Shown one piece after another: positions 35,210 to 44,673 of a stretch of DNA of 64,000 bases. Both the position numbers and the translations under genes were made by a program. The notes under the pieces are model-generated. The model had not been told where the DNA came from, did not search any database, and was given only the letters and a program-made list of their open reading frames with translations. How positions within the stretch are numbered: position 1 is the stretch's first letter; each line of letters starts with the position of its first letter. Source of the stretch: Ruminococcus sp. CAG:254 (GTDB lineage: Bacteria; Bacillota; Clostridia; Oscillospirales; Ruminococcaceae); NCBI GenBank assembly GCA_000433635.1, contig HF997977.1, positions 139,135 to 203,134 of the forward strand. The letters run 5' to 3'.

Positions 35210-36520
35210 ATGGAACAGCGTTATTATCAGAAAGAAATAGAAACCATGCCACTGGAGGACATGAAAGCCCTTCAGTCCGAACGGTTGGTTGCACAGGTCA
35301 AGCATGTTTATGAAAATGTACCGTATTATCGGGAAAAAATGGATGCCGCTCATGTAAAGCCGGAAGATATTCATGGCGTTGAAGATTTACATAAGCTGCC
35401 GTTTCTGTCCAAGGCAGACTTGCGGGATCAGTACCCATACGGACTGCTCGCAAAGCCGCTGAAGGACTGCGTAAGAATTCAGTCAACCTCTGGCACAACT
35501 GGCAGAAGAGTGGTTGCATTCTATACCCAGCATGACATTGACCTTTGGGAGGATTGCTGTGCAAGAGCAGTCACTGCGGTAGGTGGAACAGATGAAGATG
35601 TCTGCCAGGTTTGCTATGGATATGGCTTGTTTACAGGCGGAGCAGGTCTGAATGGCGGTTCTCATAAGGTTGGATGTTTGACGCTGCCGATGTCCTCTGG
35701 TAATACAGAACGGCAGATTCAGTTCATGATGGATTTACAGTCAACAATTCTCTGCTGTACCCCATCTTATGCGGCATACATTGGCGAAACGCTCAAGGAA
35801 AAGGGATACAAGCCGGAAGATAACCACTTGAAGGCTGGTATTTTCGGTGCAGAACCATGGACAGAAGAAATGCGGCAGAACATTCAGGATTTGCTGGGCA
35901 TTCGGGCATATGATATTTATGGCTTGACCGAAACTTCTGGTCCAGGTGTTGCATTTGAATGCTGCGAACAGCACGGTATGCACATCAACGAAGACCACTT
36001 CATTCCGGAAATCATTGACCCGGAAACGGGCGAAGTACTACCGGATGGTGAAAAAGGGGAACTGGTCTTCACTTCCATCACAAAGGAAGCATTCCCGCTG
36101 CTGCGGTATCGCACCAGAGATATTTGCGTTTTGAGCCGGGAGAAATGCTCTTGCGGCAGAACACTGATCAAGATGACAAAGCCGATGGGACGCAGCGATG
36201 ATATGATGATCATTCGTGGTGTCAACGTATTCCCATCTCAGATCGAAACTGTTCTGCTGAACGAAGGCTATTCTCCGAACTATCAGATTGAAGTTGACCG
36301 TGTCAACAACACCGACACGCTGGATGTCTATGTAGAACTCTCTCCGGAACAGTTTACAGACTCTCTGGAAGAAATCACTAAGCAGGAAAAGCATCTGGTT
36401 TCAGCAATTCGTACCATGCTGGGCATTTCTCCGAAGGTACATCTGGTTGATCCGAAGACCATTGCAAGAAGCGAAGGCAAGGCAGTCCGTGTCATCGACA
36501 AGCGGAAGCTGCATGACTAA
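35210..36520 (+). CDS. paaK: Phenylacetate-CoA ligase
   Basis: A 436-residue adenylate-forming enzyme predicted to make aryl-CoA thioesters (phenylacetate or indoleacetate) from ATP and CoA. The ATP-binding P-loop is QSTSGTTGRRV; further motifs are CQVCYGYGLFTGGAGLNGG, FGAEPWTEEMRQNI, DIYGLTETSGPGVAFEC, the RTRDICVL aspartate-arginine segment and the C-terminal hinge MIIRGVNVFPSQIE. ATG 35210 follows ATAGGAG; the earlier open frame has no ribosome site. It precedes the ACT-domain gene by 50 bases. In Firmicutes this pair usually accompanies indolepyruvate ferredoxin oxidoreductase genes, which are absent here; the pathway is probably fermentation or synthesis of aromatic amino acids through aryl acids. 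Confidence 0.92.
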   Translation: MEQRYYQKEIETMPLEDMKALQSERLVAQVKHVYENVPYYREKMDAAHVKPEDIHGVEDLHKLPFLSKADLRDQYPYGLLAKPLKDCVRIQSTSGTTGRRVVAFYTQHDIDLWEDCCARAVTAVGGTDEDVCQVCYGYGLFTGGAGLNGGSHKVGCLTLPMSSGNTERQIQFMMDLQSTILCCTPSYAAYIGETLKEKGYKPEDNHLKAGIFGAEPWTEEMRQNIQDLLGIRAYDIYGLTETSGPGVAFECCEQHGMHINEDHFIPEIIDPETGEVLPDGEKGELVFTSITKEAFPLLRYRTRDICVLSREKCSCGRTLIKMTKPMGRSDDMMIIRGVNVFPSQIETVLLNEGYSPNYQIEVDRVNNTDTLDVYVELSPEQFTDSLEEITKQEKHLVSAIRTMLGISPKVHLVDPKTIARSEGKAVRVIDKRKLHD

Positions 36521-36570
36521 TTCATAAAACCAAACCGAAAAAATGTAACAGAAAAAAGGAGTGTATCATT

Positions 36571-37002
36571 ATGGCAATTCAACAGGTATCCGTTTTTGTA
36601 CAAAATAAACCCGGTGCATTATCTGCAATCTGCAAACTGCTGGCAGAGTCAGGCGTAGATATGCGGGCAATGTTCATCTCCGACACGAAAGAATTCAGTA
36701 TTCTGCGTCTGATTGCAGATGATACTGAAAAAGCAGCAGAAGTTCTGCGGGATCAGAACTGTATTGTTTCCATCAATCCTGTCATTGGGGTCGCTGTACC
36801 GGATGCACCGGGCGGAATCGCTGGAATGTTGCGGGTATTGTCTGAAACAGGCATGAATGTCGAATATACCTATGCGTTTGTCGCACATCCAGGCGAACGG
36901 GCATATGTTGTTCTGCGAGTGACCGACATTGCAGCAGCAGAAGATATTCTGAAAAAAGCAGGCTTTTTGCTGATTACCGAGCAGGATATTCAGAACCTAT
37001 AA
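36571..37002 (+). CDS. Tandem ACT-domain protein
   Basis: A 143-residue protein made of two ACT domains: residues 5-65 (VSVFVQNKPGALSAICKLLA) and 72-135 (VAVPDAPGGIAGMLRVLSET). ACT domains bind amino acids. Stand-alone tandem ACT proteins next to paaK are common in Firmicutes and are thought to sense aromatic amino acids. ATG 36571 follows AAAAGGAG. It is the last gene of the paaK unit, closed by a terminator. Its regulatory target is unknown. Confidence 0.87.
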   Translation: MAIQQVSVFVQNKPGALSAICKLLAESGVDMRAMFISDTKEFSILRLIADDTEKAAEVLRDQNCIVSINPVIGVAVPDAPGGIAGMLRVLSETGMNVEYTYAFVAHPGERAYVVLRVTDIAAAEDILKKAGFLLITEQDIQNL

Positions 37003-37017
37003 GCTTGAAAAAAGAAC

Positions 37018-37064
37018 AAGCCCTCGGCAGACTGTCCCAATGGTGCAGCCTGTCGGGGGCTTTT
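37018..37064. terminator. Bidirectional terminator between the ACT gene and the antiporter gene
   Basis: A 13-bp stem with G-U pairs (AAGCCCTCGGCAG with 37050-37062), TTTTGTGTT after it on the plus strand and GTTCTTTTTT on the minus strand. Confidence 0.83.
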
Positions 37065-37076
37065 GTGTTGGATGGT

Positions 37077-38693
37077 TTAAGTCGTTTCAGAGTGCAGAAC
37101 GACGGTATCTCCCGCTAAGATTTCCGTGTCACCCTGCGGAATAATCGTTTCTGAACCACGCTGAATCATGAGAATCAACGTTTTTTTTCCGAGGTTCAAG
37201 TTACGGATTTGCTTGCCGTTCCACTTGTGATGGTCGTCAATTACGAGTTCGGAAAGCTGCATGTTTGCTGTTTGCTGGCAGTTTCCGGCACTCAGTACAA
37301 CAACATCACCCTGTTCAATTTTGGTATTTCCCTTTGGAATTACGGTTTTTCCGTTCCGAATCAGCATTGCAAGCAGGGTATCCGGCGGAAGAGCAATGCT
37401 GCTGACAGGCTGGTCAATCCAAGCATGATTGGCATGAATCGGCAATTGCAGCGTCTGAATGATTTCTTCGTCCGTGTAGTCAGTAAAGGTTTTCAAGACG
37501 TTCTGAGAATCGTCAATCATATGCAACTTTTTGGATACCCAAGGAAGAAATGTTCCCTGTAGGGCAATGGAAAAAAGCACGATGCAGAAAACCAAGTGAA
37601 AGAGGTCATATTTCAGCGTTACAGAACCGGCAGCTTCCATGCTTGCAACAGCAGTGATGGCGAAAATTGCAGAGGTTGCACCACGCAGCCCAGCCCAAGA
37701 GATGAGGAGTTGCTGCGAGAATTTCGCCCGGAAGGGCGTTAATAAAACGCCAACGACCAGCGGACGTGCGATAAATGTCAAGAAGATGGAAATGCCCAAA
37801 GCTGGCAGCAGCACGCCAATCAATTTTGTTGGTGTGCAGAGCATTCCCAAGATGAAGAAGACCAGCAGCTGCATCAGACCAGTTACACCGTCAAAGAAAT
37901 GCACAAGGTTTTTCTTGTTGGAGAGTTCTGCATTTCCTAAGATAATACCGGCAATATAGGCACTCAGATAGCCATTTCCGCCAATCATGGTTGGAACAAC
38001 ATAGGAGAGAATTGCCACTGCCAGCATGAAAACCAAGTCAAATCCGCTGGTATCGAACTGAAATCGCCGGAGAAAGAACAATACGACAAGTGCCAACACT
38101 GCCCCAATTCCCACACCAAATACAATCTGTGCAAAGACTTGATACAGAACAGAGCCAGCAGAAACAGAAGTTTCCATCATTGCCACAACAATGGTGACCA
38201 TTAAGTATGCAATCGGGTCATTACTACCACTCTCAACTTCGAGCAGAGATGCCGTGCCGTATTTCAAGTTCAGCTTTTTTGCACGCAAGATGGAAAAGAC
38301 AGAAGCGGCATCCGTAGAACTGATGACAGAGCCAATCAACAGGCTTTCCAGCAGCCCAACGTGCAGCACGATGTGACAAAAGCCGCCAACTGCCGCCGCA
38401 GTGAGAAAGACCCCAACAGTAGAAAGCAGGATGGCTCGTCCGGCAACGGGCTTTGCAGCACTCCATTTTGTTCCGAAACCGCCGTAGAAAATAATCAGAA
38501 TCAGAGCGGCGGTGCAGACGTTTTCCGTTAGTTGATAATCATTGAATGAAATGCCCAGAATCCCATCTTCTCCGCAGAGCATTCCCACGCAGAGAAATGC
38601 CAGCAACATCGGGATTCCGATTTTTGCGGTAATTTTGTTGCATAAAATACAAGCAATCGTGGATACGGATAATAATAACAGTAATTGAATCAT
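37077..38693 (-). CDS. Potassium/proton antiporter, CPA1 family with C-terminal RCK_C domains
   Basis: A 538-residue membrane protein. Residues 1-390 form the cation/proton antiporter core of about twelve helices, with VGMLCGEDGILG, the GSVISSTDAASVFSIL segment, VESGSNDPIAYL and SWAGLRGATSAIFA. The last 140 residues are cytosolic TrkA-C-like repeats (around IDQPVSSIALPPDTLLAMLI and IRNLNLGKKTLILMIQ), the usual nucleotide- or ion-sensing tail of K+/H+ antiporters such as CvrA/NhaP2. The start follows AGGAGG. It lies 78 bases downstream of pheA on the same strand with no terminator between them, so it may be co-transcribed. Confidence 0.9.
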   Translation of the reverse strand: MIQLLLLLSVSTIACILCNKITAKIGIPMLLAFLCVGMLCGEDGILGISFNDYQLTENVCTAALILIIFYGGFGTKWSAAKPVAGRAILLSTVGVFLTAAAVGGFCHIVLHVGLLESLLIGSVISSTDAASVFSILRAKKLNLKYGTASLLEVESGSNDPIAYLMVTIVVAMMETSVSAGSVLYQVFAQIVFGVGIGAVLALVVLFFLRRFQFDTSGFDLVFMLAVAILSYVVPTMIGGNGYLSAYIAGIILGNAELSNKKNLVHFFDGVTGLMQLLVFFILGMLCTPTKLIGVLLPALGISIFLTFIARPLVVGVLLTPFRAKFSQQLLISWAGLRGATSAIFAITAVASMEAAGSVTLKYDLFHLVFCIVLFSIALQGTFLPWVSKKLHMIDDSQNVLKTFTDYTDEEIIQTLQLPIHANHAWIDQPVSSIALPPDTLLAMLIRNGKTVIPKGNTKIEQGDVVVLSAGNCQQTANMQLSELVIDDHHKWNGKQIRNLNLGKKTLILMIQRGSETIIPQGDTEILAGDTVVLHSETT

Positions 38694-38771
38694 GGGAAAT
38701 CATTCCTCCTTTTCGGTTGCGGACGAATCGGCGGATGTTGTGTCAAAAGAAAGAAGTGCTGAAATTGCTGG

Positions 38772-39890
38772 TTAATCGGATACCTCGACGGCATTTCCCA
38801 GCAGTTTGAAGTCCTGACAATTCTTGCAAAGCTCATTTAAGAAGGCTGCAATGGAACGATTCATCAAGTTGCCCTTGAAATCCACATAGAATGCAACGTC
38901 AAAGCTGCCGTCCTGAATCGGTCGGCTTTCCAACTTCACCAAGTCCAATCCCTGTAAATAGAATTGGTTCAAAATTTTACTCAAGCTACCGGGTACGTTT
39001 GGCAAAGTCATCATAATCGAAATGACGGAGGCATCCGGTGCAACCATCATCTGTTTGGAAATGCAGATGAAACGGGTATAGTTTAAGGCAACATTTGCGA
39101 TACCAGAAAACAGAATGTCCATGTGATTTTGCTTGGCACATTCTTCCGAGCAAATCGCTGCAAATGGTTCTGAACTGGATGCAACAAAGGCAGCTGCTGT
39201 TGCGGTATTGCTGTATTCAATTTGTTTGAGATTATGATATTTCAGGAAGTCCGAACATTGCAGCAATGCTTGCGGATGCGAATAAACCGCCTGAATCTGT
39301 TCCAGAGAAACGCCCGGCCGAACCGCCAGACAGTGCTTGATTTTCACTTGATTCATGGCAGTAATATAGCAATTGTACTTTCCAAGCAAGTCGTATGTTG
39401 GTGTGACCGAACCGCTGGTACTATTATAAACAGGCAGCACCCCAAATTCGACTTCGCCCCGTTCTACTGCCTGAAAGACATGTTCAAAAGTGGGGTAGAA
39501 AGTGACAGCTCTGCCAGGGAAGAACTGCTGAGAAGCCGTTTCGGAGTTTGCACCATTCGTTCCCTGACAGCCGATTTTCTGGGCAGCAGAAAAATTCGGA
39601 ACGGGGAAAATGGGGTCGATTTCCATTTTGGCTAAGATACGGGATTGCAGCTGCTTGCTGATATCTAAGATGACAGAGAACAGCGTCCGTGCAGCATGCT
39701 TGCGGTCTGGGGAGGCTGCCTGTTCGATCTTGTCCAGCAGCTTTTCTTCCCGTTCCGGCTGGAAAACTGGGAGGTTGTGTTCTTTTTTATAAAGGGCGAC
39801 ATCTCGGCAAAGATCCATACGCCGTTCAAACAGTGCAAGCAGTTCCTTGTCCAAGGCATCAATTTCTGTGCGGATTTCTTCTAAATTCAT
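38772..39890 (-). CDS. pheA: Bifunctional chorismate mutase / prephenate dehydratase
   Basis: A 372-residue enzyme of phenylalanine synthesis with three domains. Residues 1-85 are an AroQ-type chorismate mutase (LEEIRTEIDALDKELLALFE, then KKEHNLPVFQPEREEKLLD). About 105-280 is prephenate dehydratase, with FGVLPVYNSTSGSV, QALLQCSDFL and the YTRF motif. About 290-365 is the regulatory ACT domain with the phenylalanine-binding ESRP motif. The start of the dehydratase domain is somewhat divergent (CQGTNGANSETA), but length and order match P-proteins. ATG 39890 follows GAAAGGAA. Confidence 0.92.
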   Translation of the reverse strand: MNLEEIRTEIDALDKELLALFERRMDLCRDVALYKKEHNLPVFQPEREEKLLDKIEQAASPDRKHAARTLFSVILDISKQLQSRILAKMEIDPIFPVPNFSAAQKIGCQGTNGANSETASQQFFPGRAVTFYPTFEHVFQAVERGEVEFGVLPVYNSTSGSVTPTYDLLGKYNCYITAMNQVKIKHCLAVRPGVSLEQIQAVYSHPQALLQCSDFLKYHNLKQIEYSNTATAAAFVASSSEPFAAICSEECAKQNHMDILFSGIANVALNYTRFICISKQMMVAPDASVISIMMTLPNVPGSLSKILNQFYLQGLDLVKLESRPIQDGSFDVAFYVDFKGNLMNRSIAAFLNELCKNCQDFKLLGNAVEVSD

Positions 39891-39924
39891 AATCGCATTC
39901 CTTTCAACTTTTTTGTCTTTTTCT

Positions 39925-39953
39925 ATTATACAAAAATTTTTTTGGAAAATCAA
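39925..39953 (-). promoter_or_regulatory. Promoter of pheA
   Basis: On the minus strand TTGATT (39953-39948), 17 bases, exact TATAAT (39930-39925). The leader is about 30 bases, leaving no room for an attenuator. Confidence 0.78.
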
Positions 39954-39973
39954 CATAAAAATTTGAATCACTA

Positions 39974-40003
39974 TTGAAAGCACCCCTTGAAATATGGTAT
40001 AAT
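39974..40003 (+). promoter_or_regulatory. Promoter of the ruvCAB gene train
   Basis: TTGAAA (39974-39979) and exact TATAAT (39998-40003) with an 18-base spacer, 55 bases before ruvC. Confidence 0.8.
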
Positions 40004-40057
40004 AGTAATTGTCTGTAAAACGGACGGGATGAAAATGAGAATAGGAGAACGGCAGTT

Positions 40058-40552
40058 ATGCGAATTTTAGGGGTAGACCCGGGTTATGCCATTGTTGGAT
40101 TTGGCGTATTGGAATATACCGGAACGACTTTTACACCGATTACATACGGTGCAATTACCACCGCCGCAGAAACGCCGTTTTTACGGCGGCTGGAGAGCAT
40201 TTATCGGGATTTTCGGACGCTGATTCAGCAATACCATCCGGATTGTGTGGCGATGGAACGACTTTATTTCACATCCAACCAAAAGACGGTAATTGATGTG
40301 GCACAAGCAAGAGGCGTTTTAATGCTGACGGCACAGCTGGAACAAATTCCCGTTTCGGAGTATACGCCCTTGCAAGTAAAGCAGGCGGTTGTCGGATATG
40401 GCAGAGCCGAGAAGAAGCAAGTCATGGAATTGACACGCCGGATTTTAAAGCTGCAAAAAATCCCGAAGCCGGACGATGCTGCCGATGCACTGGCAATTGC
40501 CATTTGCCACGGACATTGTGCAACGGGCTTGCAGGGAAGAATGGAATCATAG
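40058..40552 (+). CDS. ruvC: Crossover junction endodeoxyribonuclease RuvC
   Basis: The Holliday-junction resolvase of 164 residues, which nicks four-way junctions left by the RuvAB motor. The RNase H-like fold shows its acidic residues in ILGVDPGYAIVGFG, in the glutamate of CVAMERLYF and in PDDAADALAIAICHGH at the C terminus. Length is normal. ATG 40058 follows AGGAG. First gene of a plus-strand train starting at the promoter at 39974. Confidence 0.95.
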   Translation: MRILGVDPGYAIVGFGVLEYTGTTFTPITYGAITTAAETPFLRRLESIYRDFRTLIQQYHPDCVAMERLYFTSNQKTVIDVAQARGVLMLTAQLEQIPVSEYTPLQVKQAVVGYGRAEKKQVMELTRRILKLQKIPKPDDAADALAIAICHGHCATGLQGRMES

Positions 40553-40571
40553 GAACATAGGGAGCAGAAAC

Positions 40572-41186
40572 ATGATTGACAGTTTACATGGAACTTTAAT
40601 CGCCAAGGAAATGAATATGGCAGTGGTCGAATGCGGTGGCGTTGGCTATGCCTGCCGGATTTCGTATCAGACTTATAGCAAGCTGTGTGCCGTTGGCGAA
40701 GAGGTATTTTTGTATACGATTCTCTCCGTTTCCATGCGGGAAGGGAATCTGGAATTATATGGCTTTCTCAGTGCACAGGAACGCCGCTGTTTCTCCATGC
40801 TGACAGGGGTCGGCAGTGTCGGTGGCAAAGCAGCCCTTGCGATTTTGTCCGAATTGACACCGGAACGCCTGGCATTGGTGGTTGCCTCTGGCGACAGCAA
40901 GACTTTGACCAAAGTCAAAGGCATTGGAACAAAAATGGCACAGCGGATTGTACTGGAATTGAAAGACAAAATTGCGAAGGAGCAGGGCGGTGTCCTGTCC
41001 GCAGCAAATCTCTCCGCTGAAGTTGCTCCGCCGGCAGAAAGCGAAGTGGCAGAAGCATTGTCGGCACTGACCGTTCTGGGCTATACACAGCTGGAAGTGA
41101 TGCCGATTCTGGCAAAGCTGCCTGCGGAGTTGTCCGCAACAGAACTGATTAAAGAAACGCTGAAAGCCATTGGAAAACGGTGTTAA
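40572..41186 (+). CDS. ruvA: Holliday junction DNA helicase subunit RuvA
   Basis: The junction-binding subunit of about 204 residues. It has the N-terminal OB-fold (MIDSLHGTLIAKEMNMAVVE), two helix-hairpin-helix motifs (FSMLTGVGSVGGKAALAIL and LTKVKGIGTKMAQRIVLEL) and the C-terminal three-helix domain that touches RuvB (SEVAEALSALTVLGYTQ). ATG 40572 sits behind GGGAGC, 19 bases after ruvC. Confidence 0.95.
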   Translation: MIDSLHGTLIAKEMNMAVVECGGVGYACRISYQTYSKLCAVGEEVFLYTILSVSMREGNLELYGFLSAQERRCFSMLTGVGSVGGKAALAILSELTPERLALVVASGDSKTLTKVKGIGTKMAQRIVLELKDKIAKEQGGVLSAANLSAEVAPPAESEVAEALSALTVLGYTQLEVMPILAKLPAELSATELIKETLKAIGKRC

Positions 41187-41207
41187 ACAGAAAAAGGAGG
41201 ACGCATT

Positions 41208-42299
41208 GTGATTGAAACAAGCGATATGCAGTTTGATTCCCGGATGGTTACGGCGGAAGAAACGCCGGAAGACCATGATGTGGAAGTCACACTGCGACCG
41301 CAAACACTGGCGGAATATATCGGTCAGGATAAAGTCAAGGAAAACATGGCGATTTATATTCAGGCAGCCAAGCGGCGAGGCGACCCTTTGGATCACGTCT
41401 TGCTGTATGGGCCGCCGGGGCTTGGAAAGACAACACTTTCCGCCATCATTGCCCATGAAATGGGTGTCAACCTGCGGGTAACAACGGGTCCAGCCATTGA
41501 AAAGCCGGGCGATTTGGCAGCGTTGCTGACCAACTTACAGCCGAACGATGTGCTATTCATTGATGAAATCCATCGGCTTTCCCGTGCGGTAGAAGAAATT
41601 CTCTATCCGGCATTGGAAGACCATGCCATTGATATTATCATGGGAAAAGGACCTTCCGCCCGTTCCCTGCGGATTGATTTGAACCCATTCACATTGATTG
41701 GTGCAACAACACGTGCCGGGCAGCTTTCCAGTCCGCTGCGAGATCGATTTGGTGTGATTCAGCGGTTGGAGCTTTACACCACGGAACAGCTGACGGATAT
41801 TGTCCGGCGAAGCAGCATGATTCTGGAAATTCCCTGTACCTTTGAGGGAGCAGCAGAAATTGCCAGCCGAGCAAGAGGAACACCTCGAATTGCAAACCGT
41901 CTGCTGAAGCGAGTACGAGATTTTGCCGATGTTATGGGCAACGGAGAAATCACGCTGGACATTGCCAAAATTGCACTGGGACGGCTGGAGATTGACGAAC
42001 TGGGCTTAGACAGCAATGACCGCCGAATGCTCACAATGATGATTAAAGGCTATGGCGGTGGGCCTGTTGGGCTGGAAACGCTGGCATCTGCACTGGGCGA
42101 AGAAGCGGTTACATTGGAAGATGTCTGCGAGCCGTATCTGATGCAGCTGGGCTTTTTGTCGAGAACGCCACGGGGACGCTGTGCGACAGCACTAGCATAT
42201 GAACACATGGGCTTTCCGCTTCCAGAGCAGCGAAAAGCACCGATACAGGGACAAATGACCCTATCCGAAGCGGAAGCAGATGCCGCAGAACAGAAATAA
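41208..42299 (+). CDS. ruvB: Holliday junction branch migration ATPase RuvB
   Basis: The hexameric motor of 363 residues that drives branch migration with RuvA. AAA+ motifs are Walker [11 protein letters not shown], Walker [11 protein letters not shown], sensor 1 IGATTRAG and the arginine in [12 protein letters not shown]; a winged-helix domain follows ([19 protein letters not shown], then [10 protein letters not shown]). The start is GTG 41208, strongly supported by AAGGAGG at the right distance. About 25 extra residues at the C terminus are variable. Confidence 0.96.
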   Translation: MIETSDMQFDSRMVTAEETPEDHDVEVTLRPQTLAEYIGQDKVKENMAIYIQAAKRRGDPLDHVLLYGPPGLGKTTLSAIIAHEMGVNLRVTTGPAIEKPGDLAALLTNLQPNDVLFIDEIHRLSRAVEEILYPALEDHAIDIIMGKGPSARSLRIDLNPFTLIGATTRAGQLSSPLRDRFGVIQRLELYTTEQLTDIVRRSSMILEIPCTFEGAAEIASRARGTPRIANRLLKRVRDFADVMGNGEITLDIAKIALGRLEIDELGLDSNDRRMLTMMIKGYGGGPVGLETLASALGEEAVTLEDVCEPYLMQLGFLSRTPRGRCATALAYEHMGFPLPEQRKAPIQGQMTLSEAEADAAEQK

Positions 42300-42338
42300 A
42301 TGTTTCTGAAATGATTTTATAGTTTTACATTACAACGG

Positions 42339-42363
42339 ACAGCCGCTGACCCTTGGCGGCTGT
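42339..42363 (+). terminator. Weak hairpin between ruvB and glmM
   Basis: ACAGCCGC and GCGGCTGT pair across nine bases, but only TTTC follows, so at most a partial terminator or processing site. Confidence 0.35.
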
Positions 42364-42390
42364 TTCATCAGACAAAGGAGTCGAATAAAA

Positions 42391-43743
42391 ATGGGCAGAT
42401 TATTTGGAACAGATGGAGCAAGAGGCGTTGCCATTACAGAATTAACTTGTGAACTTGCCATGCAAATTGGTCGGGCAGCCGCATTGGTTTTGACGAAAGA
42501 AGCCAAGCACAAGGCGAAAATTGTCATCGGGAAGGACACCCGAATTTCTTCTGATATTCTGGAAGCCGCTCTGTGTGCAGGAATTTGTTCTGTTGGGGCA
42601 GATGCTGTGCAGCTGGGTGTGATTCCAACGCCGGGCGTTGCCTATCTGGTGCGTTCGATGGGAGCAGATGCCGGTGTGATGATTTCTGCATCTCACAACA
42701 GCGTCGAATTTAACGGCATCAAGCTGTTTGCATCCACTGGTTATAAGCTGCCGGATGCAGTGGAAGAAGAAATTGAAGCATTGATTCTGGACACACCGGA
42801 AAAAGTAACGCTGCAATCGCACACCAATGTGGGCAGAATCGAACGCTATGAACACGCCAAGGAAGATTACATTCAGCATATTTTAGAGAGTGTCCCGACT
42901 CGATTTGACGGGATGAAGATTGCACTGGACTGTGCAAACGGCAGTGCCTCTGCAACCGCAGAAACGCTCTTCACTGCATTGGGTGCAGAAGTTTGCATGC
43001 TGAGTGCAGAGCCAGACGGCACAAATATCAATGACCACTGTGGTTCTACCCACATGGAACAGCTGATGGCATATGTGCCAGCACATGGCTGTCAATTGGG
43101 TCTGGCATTTGATGGAGATGCAGACCGTTGTCTGGCAGTGGACGAAACCGGAAAGGTTGTAGACGGTGACCAGATGATTGCAATTTGTGCCAAGGCACTG
43201 AAAGCAAGCGGTAAGCTGGAAAAAGATACAGCCGTTGTAACCGTTATGACGAACTTAGGCTTTTTCCACTTTACCAAGCGGGAAGGCATTCATGCCGTTG
43301 CAACAAAAGTTGGTGACCGGTATGTGCTGGAAGAGATGAAAAAGGGCGGCTATTGTATCGGTGGCGAACAGAGCGGTCATATCATCTTTTTGGAACACGC
43401 AACCACAGGGGACGGCGAACTCTCCGGTGCGAAACTGGTCGAAATCGTCAAGCAGTCCGGAAAAAAACTGAGCGAACTGGCAGGAGAAATGGAAACATTT
43501 CCGCAGCAGATGCAGAATGTGCGGATTACAGCTGACCAGAGAAACCGTTGGAAAGAAGACGAGGCAGTTTGCAGCGTGATGAAACAGTATGAAGAACGGC
43601 TGGGCGAAGACGGCAGAATTCTGGTACGGGAAAGCGGAACAGAACCGCTGATTCGGGTCATGGTAGAAGCAAAGGATGCCGATTTGATGCAGGAAGCTGT
43701 TTCTGCGATTGCAGAAGAACTGGAACGCTACACGAAACGATAA
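42391..43743 (+). CDS. glmM: Phosphoglucosamine mutase
   Basis: A 450-residue cytosolic enzyme that converts glucosamine-6-phosphate to glucosamine-1-phosphate for peptidoglycan precursor synthesis. The N terminus GRLFGTDGARGVA, the phosphoserine loop MISASHNSVEFNG, the metal-binding DGDADR in LAFDGDADRCLAVD, and the sugar-phosphate loops GGEQSGH and VRESGTEPLIRV are all present. ATG 42391 follows AAAGGAG. It stands 91 bases after ruvB in the same direction. Confidence 0.96.
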   Translation: MGRLFGTDGARGVAITELTCELAMQIGRAAALVLTKEAKHKAKIVIGKDTRISSDILEAALCAGICSVGADAVQLGVIPTPGVAYLVRSMGADAGVMISASHNSVEFNGIKLFASTGYKLPDAVEEEIEALILDTPEKVTLQSHTNVGRIERYEHAKEDYIQHILESVPTRFDGMKIALDCANGSASATAETLFTALGAEVCMLSAEPDGTNINDHCGSTHMEQLMAYVPAHGCQLGLAFDGDADRCLAVDETGKVVDGDQMIAICAKALKASGKLEKDTAVVTVMTNLGFFHFTKREGIHAVATKVGDRYVLEEMKKGGYCIGGEQSGHIIFLEHATTGDGELSGAKLVEIVKQSGKKLSELAGEMETFPQQMQNVRITADQRNRWKEDEAVCSVMKQYEERLGEDGRILVRESGTEPLIRVMVEAKDADLMQEAVSAIAEELERYTKR

Positions 43744-43758
43744 AGGAGCCGTACAACT

Positions 43759-44631
43759 GTGAGAATTGCAAATCAATGGAACGATTACCGGATTTTAGAT
43801 ACTTCCGGACAAGAAAAGCTGGAGCAGTGGGGCAATGTGACATTGATTCGTCCAGACCCCCAGATTATCTGGAAAACCCCGAAAGAACATGGAATGTGGA
43901 ATCATGCAGACGGGCATTATCACCGCTCGAATGCTGGTGGCGGCAGCTGGGATTTTTTCCGGAAGCTGCCGGAATCGTGGAACATTCAATATACACCGCT
44001 GGATTTGAAATTTCGGATTCAGCCGACCAGCTTTAAACATACCGGATTATTTCCGGAGCAGGCTGTCAACTGGGATTTTGTTTCCAACCTGATTCAGAAT
44101 GCGGGCAGACCCATTTCTGTCTTGAATCTGTTTGCCTATACAGGTGGTGCAACGCTGGCTTGTGCGAGAGCCGGAGCGAGTGTTTGCCATGTAGATGCAT
44201 CCAAGGGAATGACGCAGTGGGCAAGAGAAAATGCAGCACTTTCAGGACTGTCTGACCGCCCGATTCGCTGGATTGTTGATGACTGCGAAAAGTTTGTTGC
44301 CCGAGAAATTCGCCGGAATCGGCGGTATGATGCCATTATCATGGATCCGCCCAGCTACGGCAGAGGGCCGGGCGGTGAAATCTGGAAGCTCGAAGATTGT
44401 ATTTATGATTTGGTACAGCTTTGTGCCGGCGTTTTGACGGAACAGCCGCTGTTCTTCCTGATTAACAGCTATACAACAGGTTTGTCGCCGTCCGTAATGG
44501 GCTATATTTTGGGCAGCGTTGTACGCAAGCGGTTTGGCGGAACAGTGACTTTCGATGAAATCGGCTTGCCAGTCGCACAAAGTGGGCTGGCGTTGCCGTG
44601 TGGGTCAACCGCCATCTGGCAGGCTGAATAA
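43759..44631 (+). CDS. Class I SAM-dependent methyltransferase, RlmI/RlmK-like
   Basis: A 290-residue methyltransferase resembling the 23S rRNA cytosine-5 methyltransferase group. After an N-terminal beta-rich part (LIRPDPQIIWKTPKEHG) comes the SAM-binding Rossmann fold: VLNLFAYTGGATLACARAG, the acidic VDASKGMTQWAREN and the catalytic-type motif IIMDPPSYGRGPGGEIW. The start is GTG 43759 with AAAGGAG in front. It lacks the N-terminal PUA domain of full RlmI, so the RNA target is uncertain. Confidence 0.85.
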   Translation: MRIANQWNDYRILDTSGQEKLEQWGNVTLIRPDPQIIWKTPKEHGMWNHADGHYHRSNAGGGSWDFFRKLPESWNIQYTPLDLKFRIQPTSFKHTGLFPEQAVNWDFVSNLIQNAGRPISVLNLFAYTGGATLACARAGASVCHVDASKGMTQWARENAALSGLSDRPIRWIVDDCEKFVAREIRRNRRYDAIIMDPPSYGRGPGGEIWKLEDCIYDLVQLCAGVLTEQPLFFLINSYTTGLSPSVMGYILGSVVRKRFGGTVTFDEIGLPVAQSGLALPCGSTAIWQAE

Positions 44632-44673
44632 TCTAATCCGCAAATAAGAAATTCGGAAAAGAAAGGAACGGGA

